The notes beneath the pieces were generated by a model. That model was not told the DNA's origin and made no database searches. It worked only from the letters and a program-made list of their open reading frames with translations. From contig OY987299.1 in assembly GCA_963920635.1 (NCBI GenBank), positions 22,956,901 through 23,020,900 of the forward strand: a stretch of DNA of 64,000 nucleotides. The letters are read 5' to 3'. The stretch comes from Pseudeuparius sepicola. Lineage: Eukaryota; Arthropoda; Insecta; Coleoptera; Anthribidae. Position 1 is the first letter of the stretch. Every line of letters begins with the position of its first letter. A program made the translations under genes and the position numbers. Positions 38,101 through 46,812 of this stretch are shown piece by piece.

Positions 38101-41100
38101 TGTGATGACTGGTGTGACTATTTTGATCTGAAAGAAACTTGTGTTCATGCGAGGATATCGTACTTATTTGATAATGGAACGACTGTATTTTTTGCCGTCT
38201 TCATGTCATTTTGGGGTAAGTAAACATGGTGTCTCAGGTTTTAATTGGGAAAATTTAGCGGACGATAGAGCTCATAAAAATCAAAAAGAAAAGTTCACTT
38301 CATCTTGTACGTTTAATATTAAAGCTTTGTTTCCGAGATACAGGGTGTTAAAGATAATAAATAAATACCTTTCTTTTTCAAAAAAACTCAAAAACTACTT
38401 AGCAAATTTTGGTAAAACTTGGCATGTTTTTAGTAATAAGTTTAAGGAGAAGTTAATTTGATGAATTTGATGAACTTAATTGGATTTAATTTATTTATTT
38501 TAAGAAAAAAATTGAGCAAACCACTGTCTTTTTATAAGTTTGATATCAAATAAGTGACAATACAGTTTTCCTATGTCTTGCATTTTTTGTCTACCTTGCT
38601 TACTTTTTGAGAAAAAAATAAAATTAATCTGTATCCGTCTGTGCCCGAAGAAAGAAATTAATTCTGAATCTGAGTTTCTTCCAGATGAGTCCTGCGTCAG
38701 TGAAACTTCTCGTTCCAAGCTTTTGTCCTCGATTGCACTGGACATCCTCAGGGTGCGACGATCACACTATTAATAAAATTAAATATGTACCTAATGATTT
38801 TTGTTCCAATAAGAATAAGCCTTGTAACTAATAAATTTTAAAATCAAATAATACAATTTAACACCCTGTATCTCAAAAACGAAGCTCTACAGTTCTACTG
38901 ACTATTAAATTTCCCCAATTAAAATCTGATTATGTGTAAAATTATCACATATAAATAAGTAAACAGTTTATTTTTCGAAAGCCATATACGGCATTTACAG
39001 AAACGAAAATCGTCAAGAATATATGTAGTTAATTTATAAAAATTGACCAGAAAATAGAAAACTGTTTCAGAAAATACAAACAAAATTTTAAAGTTTATTT
39101 TTTAATCGACACATAAATGTGATAATTCTCATTTCAAGGTGGTACAGCATCAATTTTTTTCAGGTGCCTTATTTCTGGAAATGTGGAAACGATATTCGGC
39201 TGAAATTACGCACAGATGGGACTTAACAGGATTCGATGTCCAGGAAGAACACCCAAGGCCTGAGTACTTAGCCAGACTGGCCCATGTTCGAAAGAAACAG
39301 ATGAACGTAATCACTAATGCCATGGAGCCGCACGTCCCGTTTTGGAAAATACGTTTGCCCATGACGATTTTTAGTTTTTCCGTTGTCCTTTTGCTGGTAA
39401 GAATAGTATCAATTTGGTCACAATATAGACACAATATTTTTTAGGTTACTTTGGCCTTAGCAACAGTTGTAGCTATTGTCTTGTACCGTATGTCTGTAAG
39501 AGTGGCATTAAAGGTTCATGCACACAGATTTGACGACAGCACTGCCACATTATTTACCACTTGTACTGCGGCCTGTTTAAATTTATTTTTTATCGTAATT
39601 TTCAACAGGGTAACATGAATAATTACCTTTCTGATTACTGTATTCATATGAATTTTATTTCAGATTTATACATACTTGGCGGAATATTTGACTGAAATTG
39701 AACTGCTGAGAACACAAACTGAATTTGACGATTCCTTAACTCTCAAGATTTACTTACTACAGTTTGTTAATTATTATGCTTCAATTTTTTACATAGCGTT
39801 TTTTAAGGGAAAGTTTATAGGATCACCAAATAAATTCACTAAGATCATGAAATATCGTCAAGAAGAGGTAAGATTCTGGTAGGACTTTTGCATATTGTAA
39901 ATTATTACACTTACAAAAAAACTGGCAAATTGTTACCAAACAGTTTTTTGTAGCAGGACTTTAACAGGTGATAGATCTTCAAAAAATAACGGCACTTTTT
40001 CATATAAACTATATATTTTTAAGGCCTTAGAAAAAAGTTACAGGGTGTTAAAGTTGGAAAAAATATGCAGACTTTATTGAATATTTACCAAACTAGTGGA
40101 GATTATTTAAGTCATATTTGGAGTACGTTAAAACGGCATGGGTTAGCATAAAACCTGTTAATATCGAACATCTTGCACAACCAGTGGCGGAGAAGTGGGT
40201 AATTGGTAAAATTATTTTTAGAATAAAAAATGAATCACCTTGTATTTTAACAAAAGGTATTGAATTTTTTTATGTAGATTTTAATTGCATACAAAAATGT
40301 CCTCATGGTATTTGTTCGCATGTGTTCTAGTTTAACGGCAAATTTCATTTTTTTGTATTATTGCGGGGTATTTCTGAAAATTATCTAAAAAAATTGCTCC
40401 ATAAGTAACACTTAAAGTAGAAATAATGTGTTTGCTACTTGCAATTAATTATTAGGCTTATTGCACAAATGCTAATAACGGCCATTGTGATCAATCTTTT
40501 TAAATAATTCGTCTCAAAATGTGAGTAATTACTTACGATTAAAATTTGTATTGACCAAAAGTTTAAAATTATAAGTGTTGCTCTCTACAGATTGAAAAAA
40601 GCCATTTTATGGGTCAAAATATTGAATCACCACGCACGTGCTGTACATCGAGCCTTAACGTGGTCTCACATATATCAGTCAGCAGGCTGTGTGCCAAATT
40701 TGTGTCTGGCAGATATATCGGTCAGCTACACTGAAAGGGTTAAAGAAAAAAATTCCAAATAGAGAATGTCTTTCTTTCTTCTACCCAACAAAATATGTAT
40801 ACCAATTAAAAAAATAGACAAAAAATATTTGTACCGAAACGAAAAATATTCACAAACAAAAAAGTAATTGGCACATTTAAAAAACGCGAAAAAACGAAAA
40901 ACGCCCGGTATGTCTCAAACGAATCATCTTTTCTCGGAAATCGAGCTGGACACGTCAGATACTTTTTGTCCATCACTTCGGGAAATAGATGATATCCCCA
41001 AAAAATCCAATTTGTGACACCCTACATATAGATATAAGCTGATAGATACAATAATCTACAAGTTATCCCAAATAACAGCATCTTAATTTCAGTGTGGCCC

Positions 41101-42406
41101 TGGCGGATGTCTCCTAGAATTGTCCCTACAATTGGCCATAATCATGATCGGCAAACAAGCGATGAACACCGTTCTCGAGATGTTGTTTCCCTTGTTTTTC
41201 AAATGGCTGAATACTTTGAAAGTAAAGACTGGCCTGAGCGAAGAGAAGCGGTCGTGCAAAGAACGTCAACCACAGTGGCTCAAGGACTTCAAGTTAGTCG
41301 AGTGGGGACCCAGAAGCCTCTTTCCTGAATATCTAGAGATGGGTAAGATCACAGAGAAGACGGAATAGAAATTTCGTAACTGCATTCGTAAATCAGTTTC
41401 GTCGAGGAAATTTTCAAATCATATAATGTGATTTTTTCTTTCAGTTTTGCAATATGGCTTTGTCACAATTTTCGTGGCAGCGTTCCCATTAGCACCATTA
41501 TTTGCTCTCTTGAATAACATTTTAGAAATGCGTCTAGATGCCCAAAAACTTCTGACATTTTACAGAAGACCGGTCACGCAGAGAGTCAAAGACATTGGAA
41601 TATGGTACCGTATATTAGATTCAATAGGGAAACTCTCCGTCGTTACAAATGTTAGAAAAAAATAACACTGTCTTTAGAAATCTAATTGCATTGTTTTAGG
41701 GATTTATTATAGCTTTCACCTCCACTTTTATTCCAAAACTGGTTTATACCGTTGCAGTAAGCGAGAATCAAACTCTTGATGGATTTTTGAATAATTCCTT
41801 GTCTTATTTCAAAACAACGGATTTTCAAATTGGGTCAGTCCCTGTAAACAACTCGCAGGAGTATTGCAGGTATTACGTTCCTTTATTTCGTTTGCCGATT
41901 TAAATGCAAGTCAACTATTGCAGGTACACAGATTACAGGACTCCACCGTGGGACCAACACAAATACGAACGTACAACTTTATATTGGACTATTTTAGCGG
42001 CTAGGCTAGCATTTGTGGTTATTTTTGAAAATGTGGTGGTTCTAGTAATGATTATTGTGAAGTGGTGTATACCCGACATGTCGGGAGCACTTCGTGACCA
42101 AATACGCAGGGAAACATATGTAACGAATGAGATTATCATAAACCAAGAAACACTGAGAGCTCACAATGCACAGTTCTTGAGTAAGTGATTATTGAATAAT
42201 TCGTAGAATATAATTTTCTAATTTTGTATTTAAATTTGTCAGGGCCAACAACTTCTTCAAGAACCATGGAAAAATTGAAAAACATTAACGAGTGTCCCGC
42301 AACACCTGAACAATGGGACAGAGTGATAAGCAAATCTTTATCGGGTAGTGAATTTGACCTTTTAGTCCATAGCGACGATAAAGTAAATTCACCGTCTTCC
42401 ATTTAA
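23152..42406 (+). CDS. Anoctamin (TMEM16) channel/scramblase, ANO1-7 branch
   Basis: Sixteen coding exons join in phase to 1065 aa: 23152-23501, 30939-31272, 31325-31393, 32110-32181, 32435-32595, 33871-34039, 36280-36512, 38055-38215, 39164-39396, 39445-39609, 39664-39867, 41093-41342, 41445-41650, 41700-41869, 41924-42180, 42243-42406. Anoctamins are dimeric ten-helix membrane proteins that pass chloride or scramble lipids when calcium binds. The cytosolic dimerisation region includes [12 protein letters not shown]; the first helix is in [20 protein letters not shown]. Calcium ligands are conserved: N742/E746, E796/E799 and E828/D832, the last within [12 protein letters not shown], with spacings close to ANO1. 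TGA at 23143 supports the start. Exon 4 (24 aa) is the least certain. Poly(A) signal at 42934. Exact paralogue not assigned. Confidence 0.95.
23704..24376. mobile_element. Inverted-repeat element inserted in the left Penelope arm
   Basis: Ends GGAAGTGGCTATTTATACGT and ACGTATAAATAGCCACTTCC are exact inverted copies, and the match continues through CCGACGGATACAAACGTCA. The flanks TCTATTTAA (23695-23703) and TTTATTTAA (24377-24385) match at 8 of 9 bases, and the intact opposite arm shows the empty site. Inside, AAAATTTCAAGAAAATCGGG occurs twice (about 24008 and 24088). No transposase is seen. Confidence 0.82.
24875..26265 (-). pseudogene. Penelope-like polyprotein relic, left copy
   Basis: Minus strand. 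The reverse transcriptase part shows motif A in [11 protein letters not shown] and motif B in [15 protein letters not shown], but frames shift repeatedly and motif C (YxDD) is lost; near 25745 only IDTILSIP remains. The downstream frame 25498-24875 is long and intact: it runs through [19 protein letters not shown] into the GIY-YIG endonuclease [16 protein letters not shown]. Terminally located GIY-YIG after reverse transcriptase defines Penelope-like elements. Confidence 0.85.
26275..27209 (+). pseudogene. Penelope-like polyprotein relic, right copy
   Basis: Plus-strand mirror of the left copy. After [15 protein letters not shown] the sequence jumps straight to [16 protein letters not shown], so the reverse transcriptase core is deleted. 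A TGA replaces the second Cys of the CxxC before the GIY-YIG domain (26946-26948), separating KLKCQN from [18 protein letters not shown]. Otherwise the two copies are nearly identical at protein level. Confidence 0.85.
27687..27717 (+). ncRNA. Hammerhead-like core in Penelope tail (degenerate)
   Basis: CTGAAGA (27687-27693) fits the CUGANGA box; GGTTTT (27695-27700) and AAGACC (27707-27712) form a six-pair stem II with one G-T; GAAAC follows at 27713. No canonical stem III with an NUH cleavage triplet was found downstream (GTG occurs where GTH is needed), so self-cleavage is unlikely in this copy. In the mirrored left arm the 673-bp insertion sits in the loop of this stem. Confidence 0.35.
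27800..28172 (-). mobile_element. Probable second Penelope-like tail
   Basis: On the minus strand CTGACGA (27913-27907), GGCC/GGCC stem and GAAA (27889-27886) repeat the hammerhead-core arrangement of Penelope termini, in a different sequence context from the neighbouring pair. Nothing coding is left. Confidence 0.4.
28181..28710 (+). mobile_element. Non-autonomous hAT element (530 bp)
   Basis: Ends CAGGGTTGC and GCAACCCTG are inverted and flanked by the exact 8-bp repeat ATTTAAAT (28173-28180 and 28711-28718). Subterminal regions are packed with GATTTAAATCA-type sequence. It is a different family from the CACGGGCG elements. Confidence 0.85.
28327..28509 (+). pseudogene. hAT transposase C-terminus
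   Basis: One frame runs [20 protein letters not shown] then [20 protein letters not shown] and ends [10 protein letters not shown] before [14 protein letters not shown] sequence followed by [15 protein letters not shown] is the hAT dimerisation region. The rest of the transposase is missing. Confidence 0.75.
28757..29420. mobile_element. Foldback element
   Basis: Left TACAGGGTGGACCCAGATGG is inverted at the right (ATCTGGGTCCCCC, terminal bases lost). Arms of about 200 bp share GATAGGTGTAAAAGACAAAA, TTGACCTTTGGGGGATCAGC and AATATAATAATATGGTGCAA with their complements. Confidence 0.85.
29437..30330. mobile_element. Foldback element (894 bp)
   Basis: Ends TACAGAGTGTTAATAAAGTA and TTTTGTGACACTCTGTA are inverted, followed inside by CTTAAGGGCTTCCTTT against its complement. 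It contains the smaller MITE 29998-30194. Confidence 0.82.
29998..30194. mobile_element. 197-bp MITE nested in the foldback
   Basis: Inverted ends AAGATCCGTAAAGTAAGAAG and CTTCTTACTTTACGGATCTT are flanked by the 11-bp direct repeat AGTGACTACCA (29987-29997 and 30195-30205). An 11-bp target repeat would suit a Mutator-like family, but the extreme bases do not match perfectly. Confidence 0.75.
32955..33521. mobile_element. piggyBac-like MITE in anoctamin intron 5
   Basis: CACGTTGACCGCC and GGCGGTCAACGTG form the ends, each bordered by TTAA (32951-32954 and 33522-33525), the target of piggyBac transposases. The interior has no transposase. Confidence 0.8.
34340..34402. repeat. Hairpin with 21-bp perfect arms
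   Basis: The left arm 34340-34360 (starting CATCCCTGCGTCACAATGG) is exactly complementary to 34382-34402, with a 21-base loop, inside anoctamin intron 6. Confidence 0.8.
34423..35238. mobile_element. Foldback element in anoctamin intron 6 (816 bp)
   Basis: TACAGGGTGTCTACTTTTAA at the left is inverted as TTAAAAGTAGACACCCTGTA at the right. Arms of about 310 bp match nearly base for base, including GGACGGCTACGATTTTTTTT and TGTAGAGGGTGTTCGG. The centre is about 200 bp. Confidence 0.9.
35365..35481. mobile_element. Small MITE, 117 bp
   Basis: TTAGCTGTGTTTGCGGAG and CTCCGCACACATAGCCAA form 18-bp ends with two mismatches; AACTGGTTC occurs near both arms. Confidence 0.6.
36610..36776 (+). other. 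Candidate extra exon in anoctamin intron 7
   Basis: After the acceptor TTTTTTTAAATATAG, 167 bp stay open to a perfect donor (CACG|GTAAGT). It enters in phase 2 and leaves in phase 1, the same as exon 8 (38055-38215), so it could replace exon 8 but not be added to it. It encodes [20 protein letters not shown] then [18 protein letters not shown]. This does not resemble the CPLCD loop and second helix encoded by exon 8, and no family is recognised. It may be an alternative exon, part of a nested gene, or chance. Confidence 0.4.
38229..38935. mobile_element. Foldback element in anoctamin intron 8
   Basis: TTTTAATTGGGAAAATTTA, then GAGATACAGGGTGTTAAA on the left match complements TAAATTTCCCCAATTAAAA and TTTAACACCCTGTATCTC on the right. 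Arms are about 150 bp and more diverged than in the other foldbacks. The unpaired centre holds a short [20 protein letters not shown] frame of unknown meaning. Confidence 0.7.
40497..40655. mobile_element. One-armed copy of the 12-kb palindromic element
   Basis: Matches the loop and right arm of 12025-12276, including GTGAGTAATTACTTA, TTGTATTGACCAAAAGTTTA and CACCACGCACGTGCTGTACA; the left arm is absent. It lies in anoctamin intron 11. A TTAA-bordered 80-bp block follows (40655-40742) that may be a piggyBac relic. Confidence 0.7.
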
Positions 42407-42473
42407 AGTTCCTTACTCTAGTCAATTTGTCTTAATATTTATGCTCTTTATTTATATTTATCATCTGAGGGAA

Positions 42474-42566
42474 AAATATATTAATAATATATTATATTAT
42501 ATATATATTAATAATATATTATATTAATATAAAAATATATTAATAATATATTATATTAATATATTT
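42474..42566. repeat. AT-only low-complexity run
   Basis: Repeats of TTAATAATATATTATA, partly self-complementary, between the anoctamin stop and its poly(A) signal. Confidence 0.85.
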
Positions 42567-42714
42567 TGTACTTTAGGGTCATATAAGTTTTCTCGAATAT
42601 TCTATCTGAATCTGGGGTTGTTAAAAAAATATACTTTACTTACTTTATTTTAGTGAAAAAATAGGCTACAAAACTTTGTGATATTTTGTTGTTATACAAA
42701 AGTACTCGAATTTT

Positions 42715-42810
42715 TGATTGTGATTTTTATAAACGGTGTGCTTCTAATTGTGATTTTATAAAAAATGGGGTGCTTCTAATTTTGATTTTATAATTGTTGT
42801 GCTTCTAATA
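42715..42810. repeat. Three tandem units of about 31 bp
   Basis: The pattern TTGTGATTTTATAA ... GTGTGCTTCTAA occurs three times, probably within the anoctamin 3' UTR (before AATAAA at 42934). Confidence 0.75.
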
Positions 42811-43064
42811 CCAAATATGTGTTATCTGTTTTTCAAATATATTATGTAAGTAATATTATGACAATTAGTTTTATTATTAATTATTAGATATAGCATAAAT
42901 TGTCAAGTACTGTGGAAAACCCAGTGAACGCTGAATAAATAGTAAATTACACATAAAGATATTACGGAGTATCACACAATCCAGAAACACAGAATAATTG
43001 TACTGTTTTCCAATTTTCTGAATATTCTTTGAATTTAGCTACTGGTAATCATGAGGTTTCGATA

Positions 43065-43435
43065 TACAGGGTTATTGGTAATTCGAAACATTCTTTTGGA
43101 GATGTGATAGGGGACGAGGCAAGGAGTAAATTTAATCCTATATGCATTATGCAAAACTCCAATAGTTTTTGAGATATTTCAATTTTTCTTAATAGACAAA
43201 ACAAATCTACAGAACTTTTTTAAACTGTTCTGGATTACTTGTCCAACACTGTGATCTTATGTTTGAAATGAAAAAAGTCCGGAAACATTTAGATCATAAG
43301 AAAATTTTAAATAAAAAGTCAAAAATATTAAAAAAAAATTGAGTTTTGCATCATGCATATAGGATTAAATTTACTCCTTACCTCCTCCCCTATCACATCT
43401 CCAAAGGAATGTATTGAATTACCAATAACCCTGTA
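43065..43435. mobile_element. Foldback element (371 bp)
   Basis: TACAGGGTTATTGGTAATTC and its inverse at the right, then GGAGATGTGATAGGGGACGA and TGCATATAGGATTAAATTTA on paired arms of about 130 bp. Confidence 0.85.
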
Positions 43436-44980
43436 TATATTACATTATACTAAAATGAGATTCTCACAAATTATTATTTGCGATGACAATAAATGAACTA
43501 CTACCTATTGGTAGTAGTTCACTTATTGTCATAATCTATACGAGCATAACAGAAACATAGATTTACCATAAACCACATTTTTTTTCTCTAAATGGAAATA
43601 AATATAGGCCAAGGTGACTTATCTGACTTATCTCCTAAGTAATTTGAGAACGTGGTTTTTCAATCACAGGCGTACATGGTAAGAAACTAGGATGACAACA
43701 TATATGAAAACCTCACAATTACAATTTAGGACGAGTCCGTAGCAAAAACTCACCAACTAATGTGTATTTCAGAAATCACTTTCTACAGATGCTCAACCTA
43801 GATTATAGAAAAAATCCCAATATAAGTTGTAATATCTCCTAAATCAGGTCAAAGAATTAAAGAAAATAAAGTTGGACCTAATAAAACGACCTCTCAACCA
43901 TAGGCATGTAGAAAAAACTTCTGCTAATGGAATCAGTACTTCCACATAACTATTTTTAAATCATTGAGGCAATAGTGAATTTACAAATTAATTGTAAAAC
44001 AATATAAAGGGTGTTCCATCTTAAATGCCCCCTTCAAATTTGATGTTTTTTTGGTGTTTTTTAAATGATGGGAAGTTTTTTTTGCGATGAAGGTGATGGA
44101 AGAAGGCTATCGCCGTTGACTTAATATAAAGACCGCTCACGGCTGTCAGGTCTGACACTTTCTCACCATGCGCTTTCCAGAGACAAAATACAATGGAAAA
44201 TAATTGTTACCCATCAACACCATCTGTTTTCCAGAACATGAAGACATAGTCGTGAGAAGTCTTGTAAATAATACGTCAGTCAACGCTATTGTGCTCAAGT
44301 CTCTCAAACATGGCTTACTACAAATCATGTTCATACCCTGGAAATTGACAAAATAGTAAATATAAATACCTAATGATATTTTTTTTCCAAAATTGTTTAT
44401 TCAATCTTTGATAATATAGTTATATACAAATTTCCATCAGAAATACTAGGTTTAAAAAAGAACTGAATTTTAAAATTTTAGCTAAACTCTAGTAGGTTGA
44501 GAAAAGCTGAAGAATATTTGTAAGGGTTATTTTTTGCTTTCAACATAAGAGTGCTCTATATATTTTTAGCTGTGCTAACTTCCATATAAAGGTCAAATAA
44601 AAAACAGTTAACTTAACATAAACATATATTTTGTGTGAATTGAAAAAAAAAATTAAAATTTTCTCGACTTGATTACAAAATTAATACTACCTCCAATCAT
44701 GACGGGAGGATAATACACATCACATATTATAGGCTAGTGCCGAAAGGGATTTCAAAAGCTAAAAGAAAATGAAGTTATTAACAGGCAAGGACCCGCTGAA
44801 AAGGTCCTAACAAAGAGAAAAACAAAAATTAAACACATCTTTAGTGGAAATGGTGAAATGGGAATGCTGTTTAGGGGTTGAAACTGTTTTTTTTTTGCGA
44901 TTATCGGTGAAATGTGGCCTCCTAGCAGAAAATGTTCTGCATAAAAATTGTAGATATTAAAAAAGTCTAAAACTTTCATA
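43436..44980. other. Intergenic between anoctamin and TMBIM4
   Basis: A short hairpin (AACTACTACCTATTGGTAGTAGTT, written here in two halves AACTACTACC and GGTAGTAGTT) lies near 43496. A solo GGGTGTTCCATCTTAAAT end occurs at 44009. No gene is seen. Confidence 0.4.
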
Positions 44981-46049
44981 TAAAGCATTTTTCAACATAA
45001 CCTCAAATTTCCCAAGAAAATGGCAGAAACCCGATTTTGCGTTTTTTTTTATCTTTTTCTCGTATAAATAACCTAAATTTACAAAAAATTTTGCGAAAGT
45101 ATATCTTTTTTGCATTGAATAAGCCTGATTTTACTGGAATCTGAGACACAAGTAGTTTATGATATACACATTTTTTGAAAAAAAAAATCGCAGAAAATTG
45201 TATTGGTGTTTTTCCCGATTTAAATATTTTGTTCAGGCTCATTTTAACTATTGAAATGTCTACTTTAAAATGGTATATATATGTTGATGGTTTATTTTTC
45301 TTGAAACCACTTAAAATTGCTTAAATACGACCCGAAGAACGATGTTTTAGGTCCTCAAGGTGCGAGATGCAGAGGCAAATATAAATTCGGGTGGCCCCTG
45401 AAAACTGTACCTTTCTAGAGCATGACGAAAGAACTTCTTAAATAGGGTCTTTTGGAGGCACATGTGGCACTAGGAAGCAAGAGAAAGGTCTGATCAAGAG
45501 ATTTAACACTTTTTCAAATTTTTAAAGAGGTAATTGTGAGAGATATAAATTTTTTTCACGGGAGAAATCTGATCATTTTTGTGTAGTTCCCTACCTAAAA
45601 ATTACTATGCAAATGTTTGTCAGAAATTGTCTTTTTTTTTGGCGAACGACAGCTACGATATTTCGGCTTGGGGCTTTGCAGTCGGAATTTTTAAAGCTTC
45701 CCCCGAGTCTTTGGATGAGGTTTGGATGCTTCCGGGGCCCCCGAAAAATCGAGAAATAAGAAAAAACATGCTATTTCCGCAAGGAATTCCCATCGACTTC
45801 GCTAATTCTACAGCCGTCCCATTTCTCAGAAGTAGAAAATCGGGAGTCCGCAAATTGTCTTTCGGTACTGGAGGAAAATACAAGGCCGCCCAATTAAGAG
45901 ATTTACACCTCCTTCGATTTTTAGAACGGCTCTTTTCGAGGCTGACAAAAGACTTGCAAAAATGATGGTGAATGTTTTACGAGAAAACTAAAAAATCGGT
46001 TTTCCGCCATTTCCTTGGAAAATTTAAGGTTATGCTGAAAATGCCTTAA
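44981..46049. mobile_element. Foldback-like element with unassigned open frame
   Basis: TAAAGCATTTTTCAACATAA and ATTTCC(C)AAG(A)AAATGGC at the left are inverted at the right end (CCATTTCCTTGG, TTATGCTGAAAATGCCTTA). Arms of about 60 bp enclose roughly 950 bp. A frame 45579-45965 reads DSYDISAWGFAVGIFKASPE then SLDEVWMLPGPPKNREIRKN; no family is recognised. Confidence 0.6.
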
Positions 46050-46052
46050 TTA

Positions 46053-46569
46053 GGGGTCTGCAACACCGGCCCATGGCCACCACCAATCCGGCCTGCCAGA
46101 GCACCATCAATCTGACCCGCGATAGTTTATTTTGATTAGTCTAAAATTTACAATGAAACTAAGTCATACTAAATAATAATCAGATGTTTTTATTTATCCT
46201 AAAAAATTTACAAGATGGCACTGTACTACTCTAGCTTTGCCACATCCTGCACTTAACTTCTCTACTCTCCGCAAGATGGTCGTAAATAGTTGTAACAATA
46301 CATAAAGCACAGCGTGCGCATCATCTATCTCTGCCGCAATGAAATGTTCTTGACACTTACCCTAAGTACCAACCGAAATTGTGAACAGACCTGAGTTCAT
46401 CCCCGTGCCCTGTGCCATAGATATTGCATTCGCCAAGTGGTCCCAATACGAATTTGCGCGTAATTCAAAACTACAGTATGTTGGTATAGCGTATAGGTCT
46501 TGTCCCTTGAGACTTAGTAAAGGAGCCAGTGTGGCCCTTAGGCTAAAAAGTTTGGAGACTTCTGCCTGA
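46053..46569. mobile_element. Probable hAT-like MITE
   Basis: AGGGGTCTGCAAC at the left and GTTTGGAGACTTCTGCCT at the right are loosely inverted and resemble common hAT ends with a CAACxTTTTxGG pattern (AAAAAGTTTGGAG). No clear target duplication, so confidence is modest. Confidence 0.45.
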
Positions 46570-46812
46570 CATTTTCCACTAGGTCACGTTTTGCTGAAAA
46601 TCGCAAAAAAACAGTCTCAACCCCAAACAGCTCCTCCATTTTACCATAATTTTTGTTATCCTCTTTGTTATGACCTTAAGTAAATTTTCTGGCTGGTCTT
46701 TGCCTGTTGATAATTTTATATCTCCAAAACTGTATAGGCACTAGTCTATTAGGCTAAATTTTGTTGGTGATTAATACATATCTATCACATCCGTAAAATA
46801 ATATTTTACAAA

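Noticed and set aside
40655..40742. piggyBac element bordered by TTAA
   Set aside because: TTAA is frequent in AT-rich DNA and the inverted ends (GATATATC-type similarity only) are too weak to call separately.
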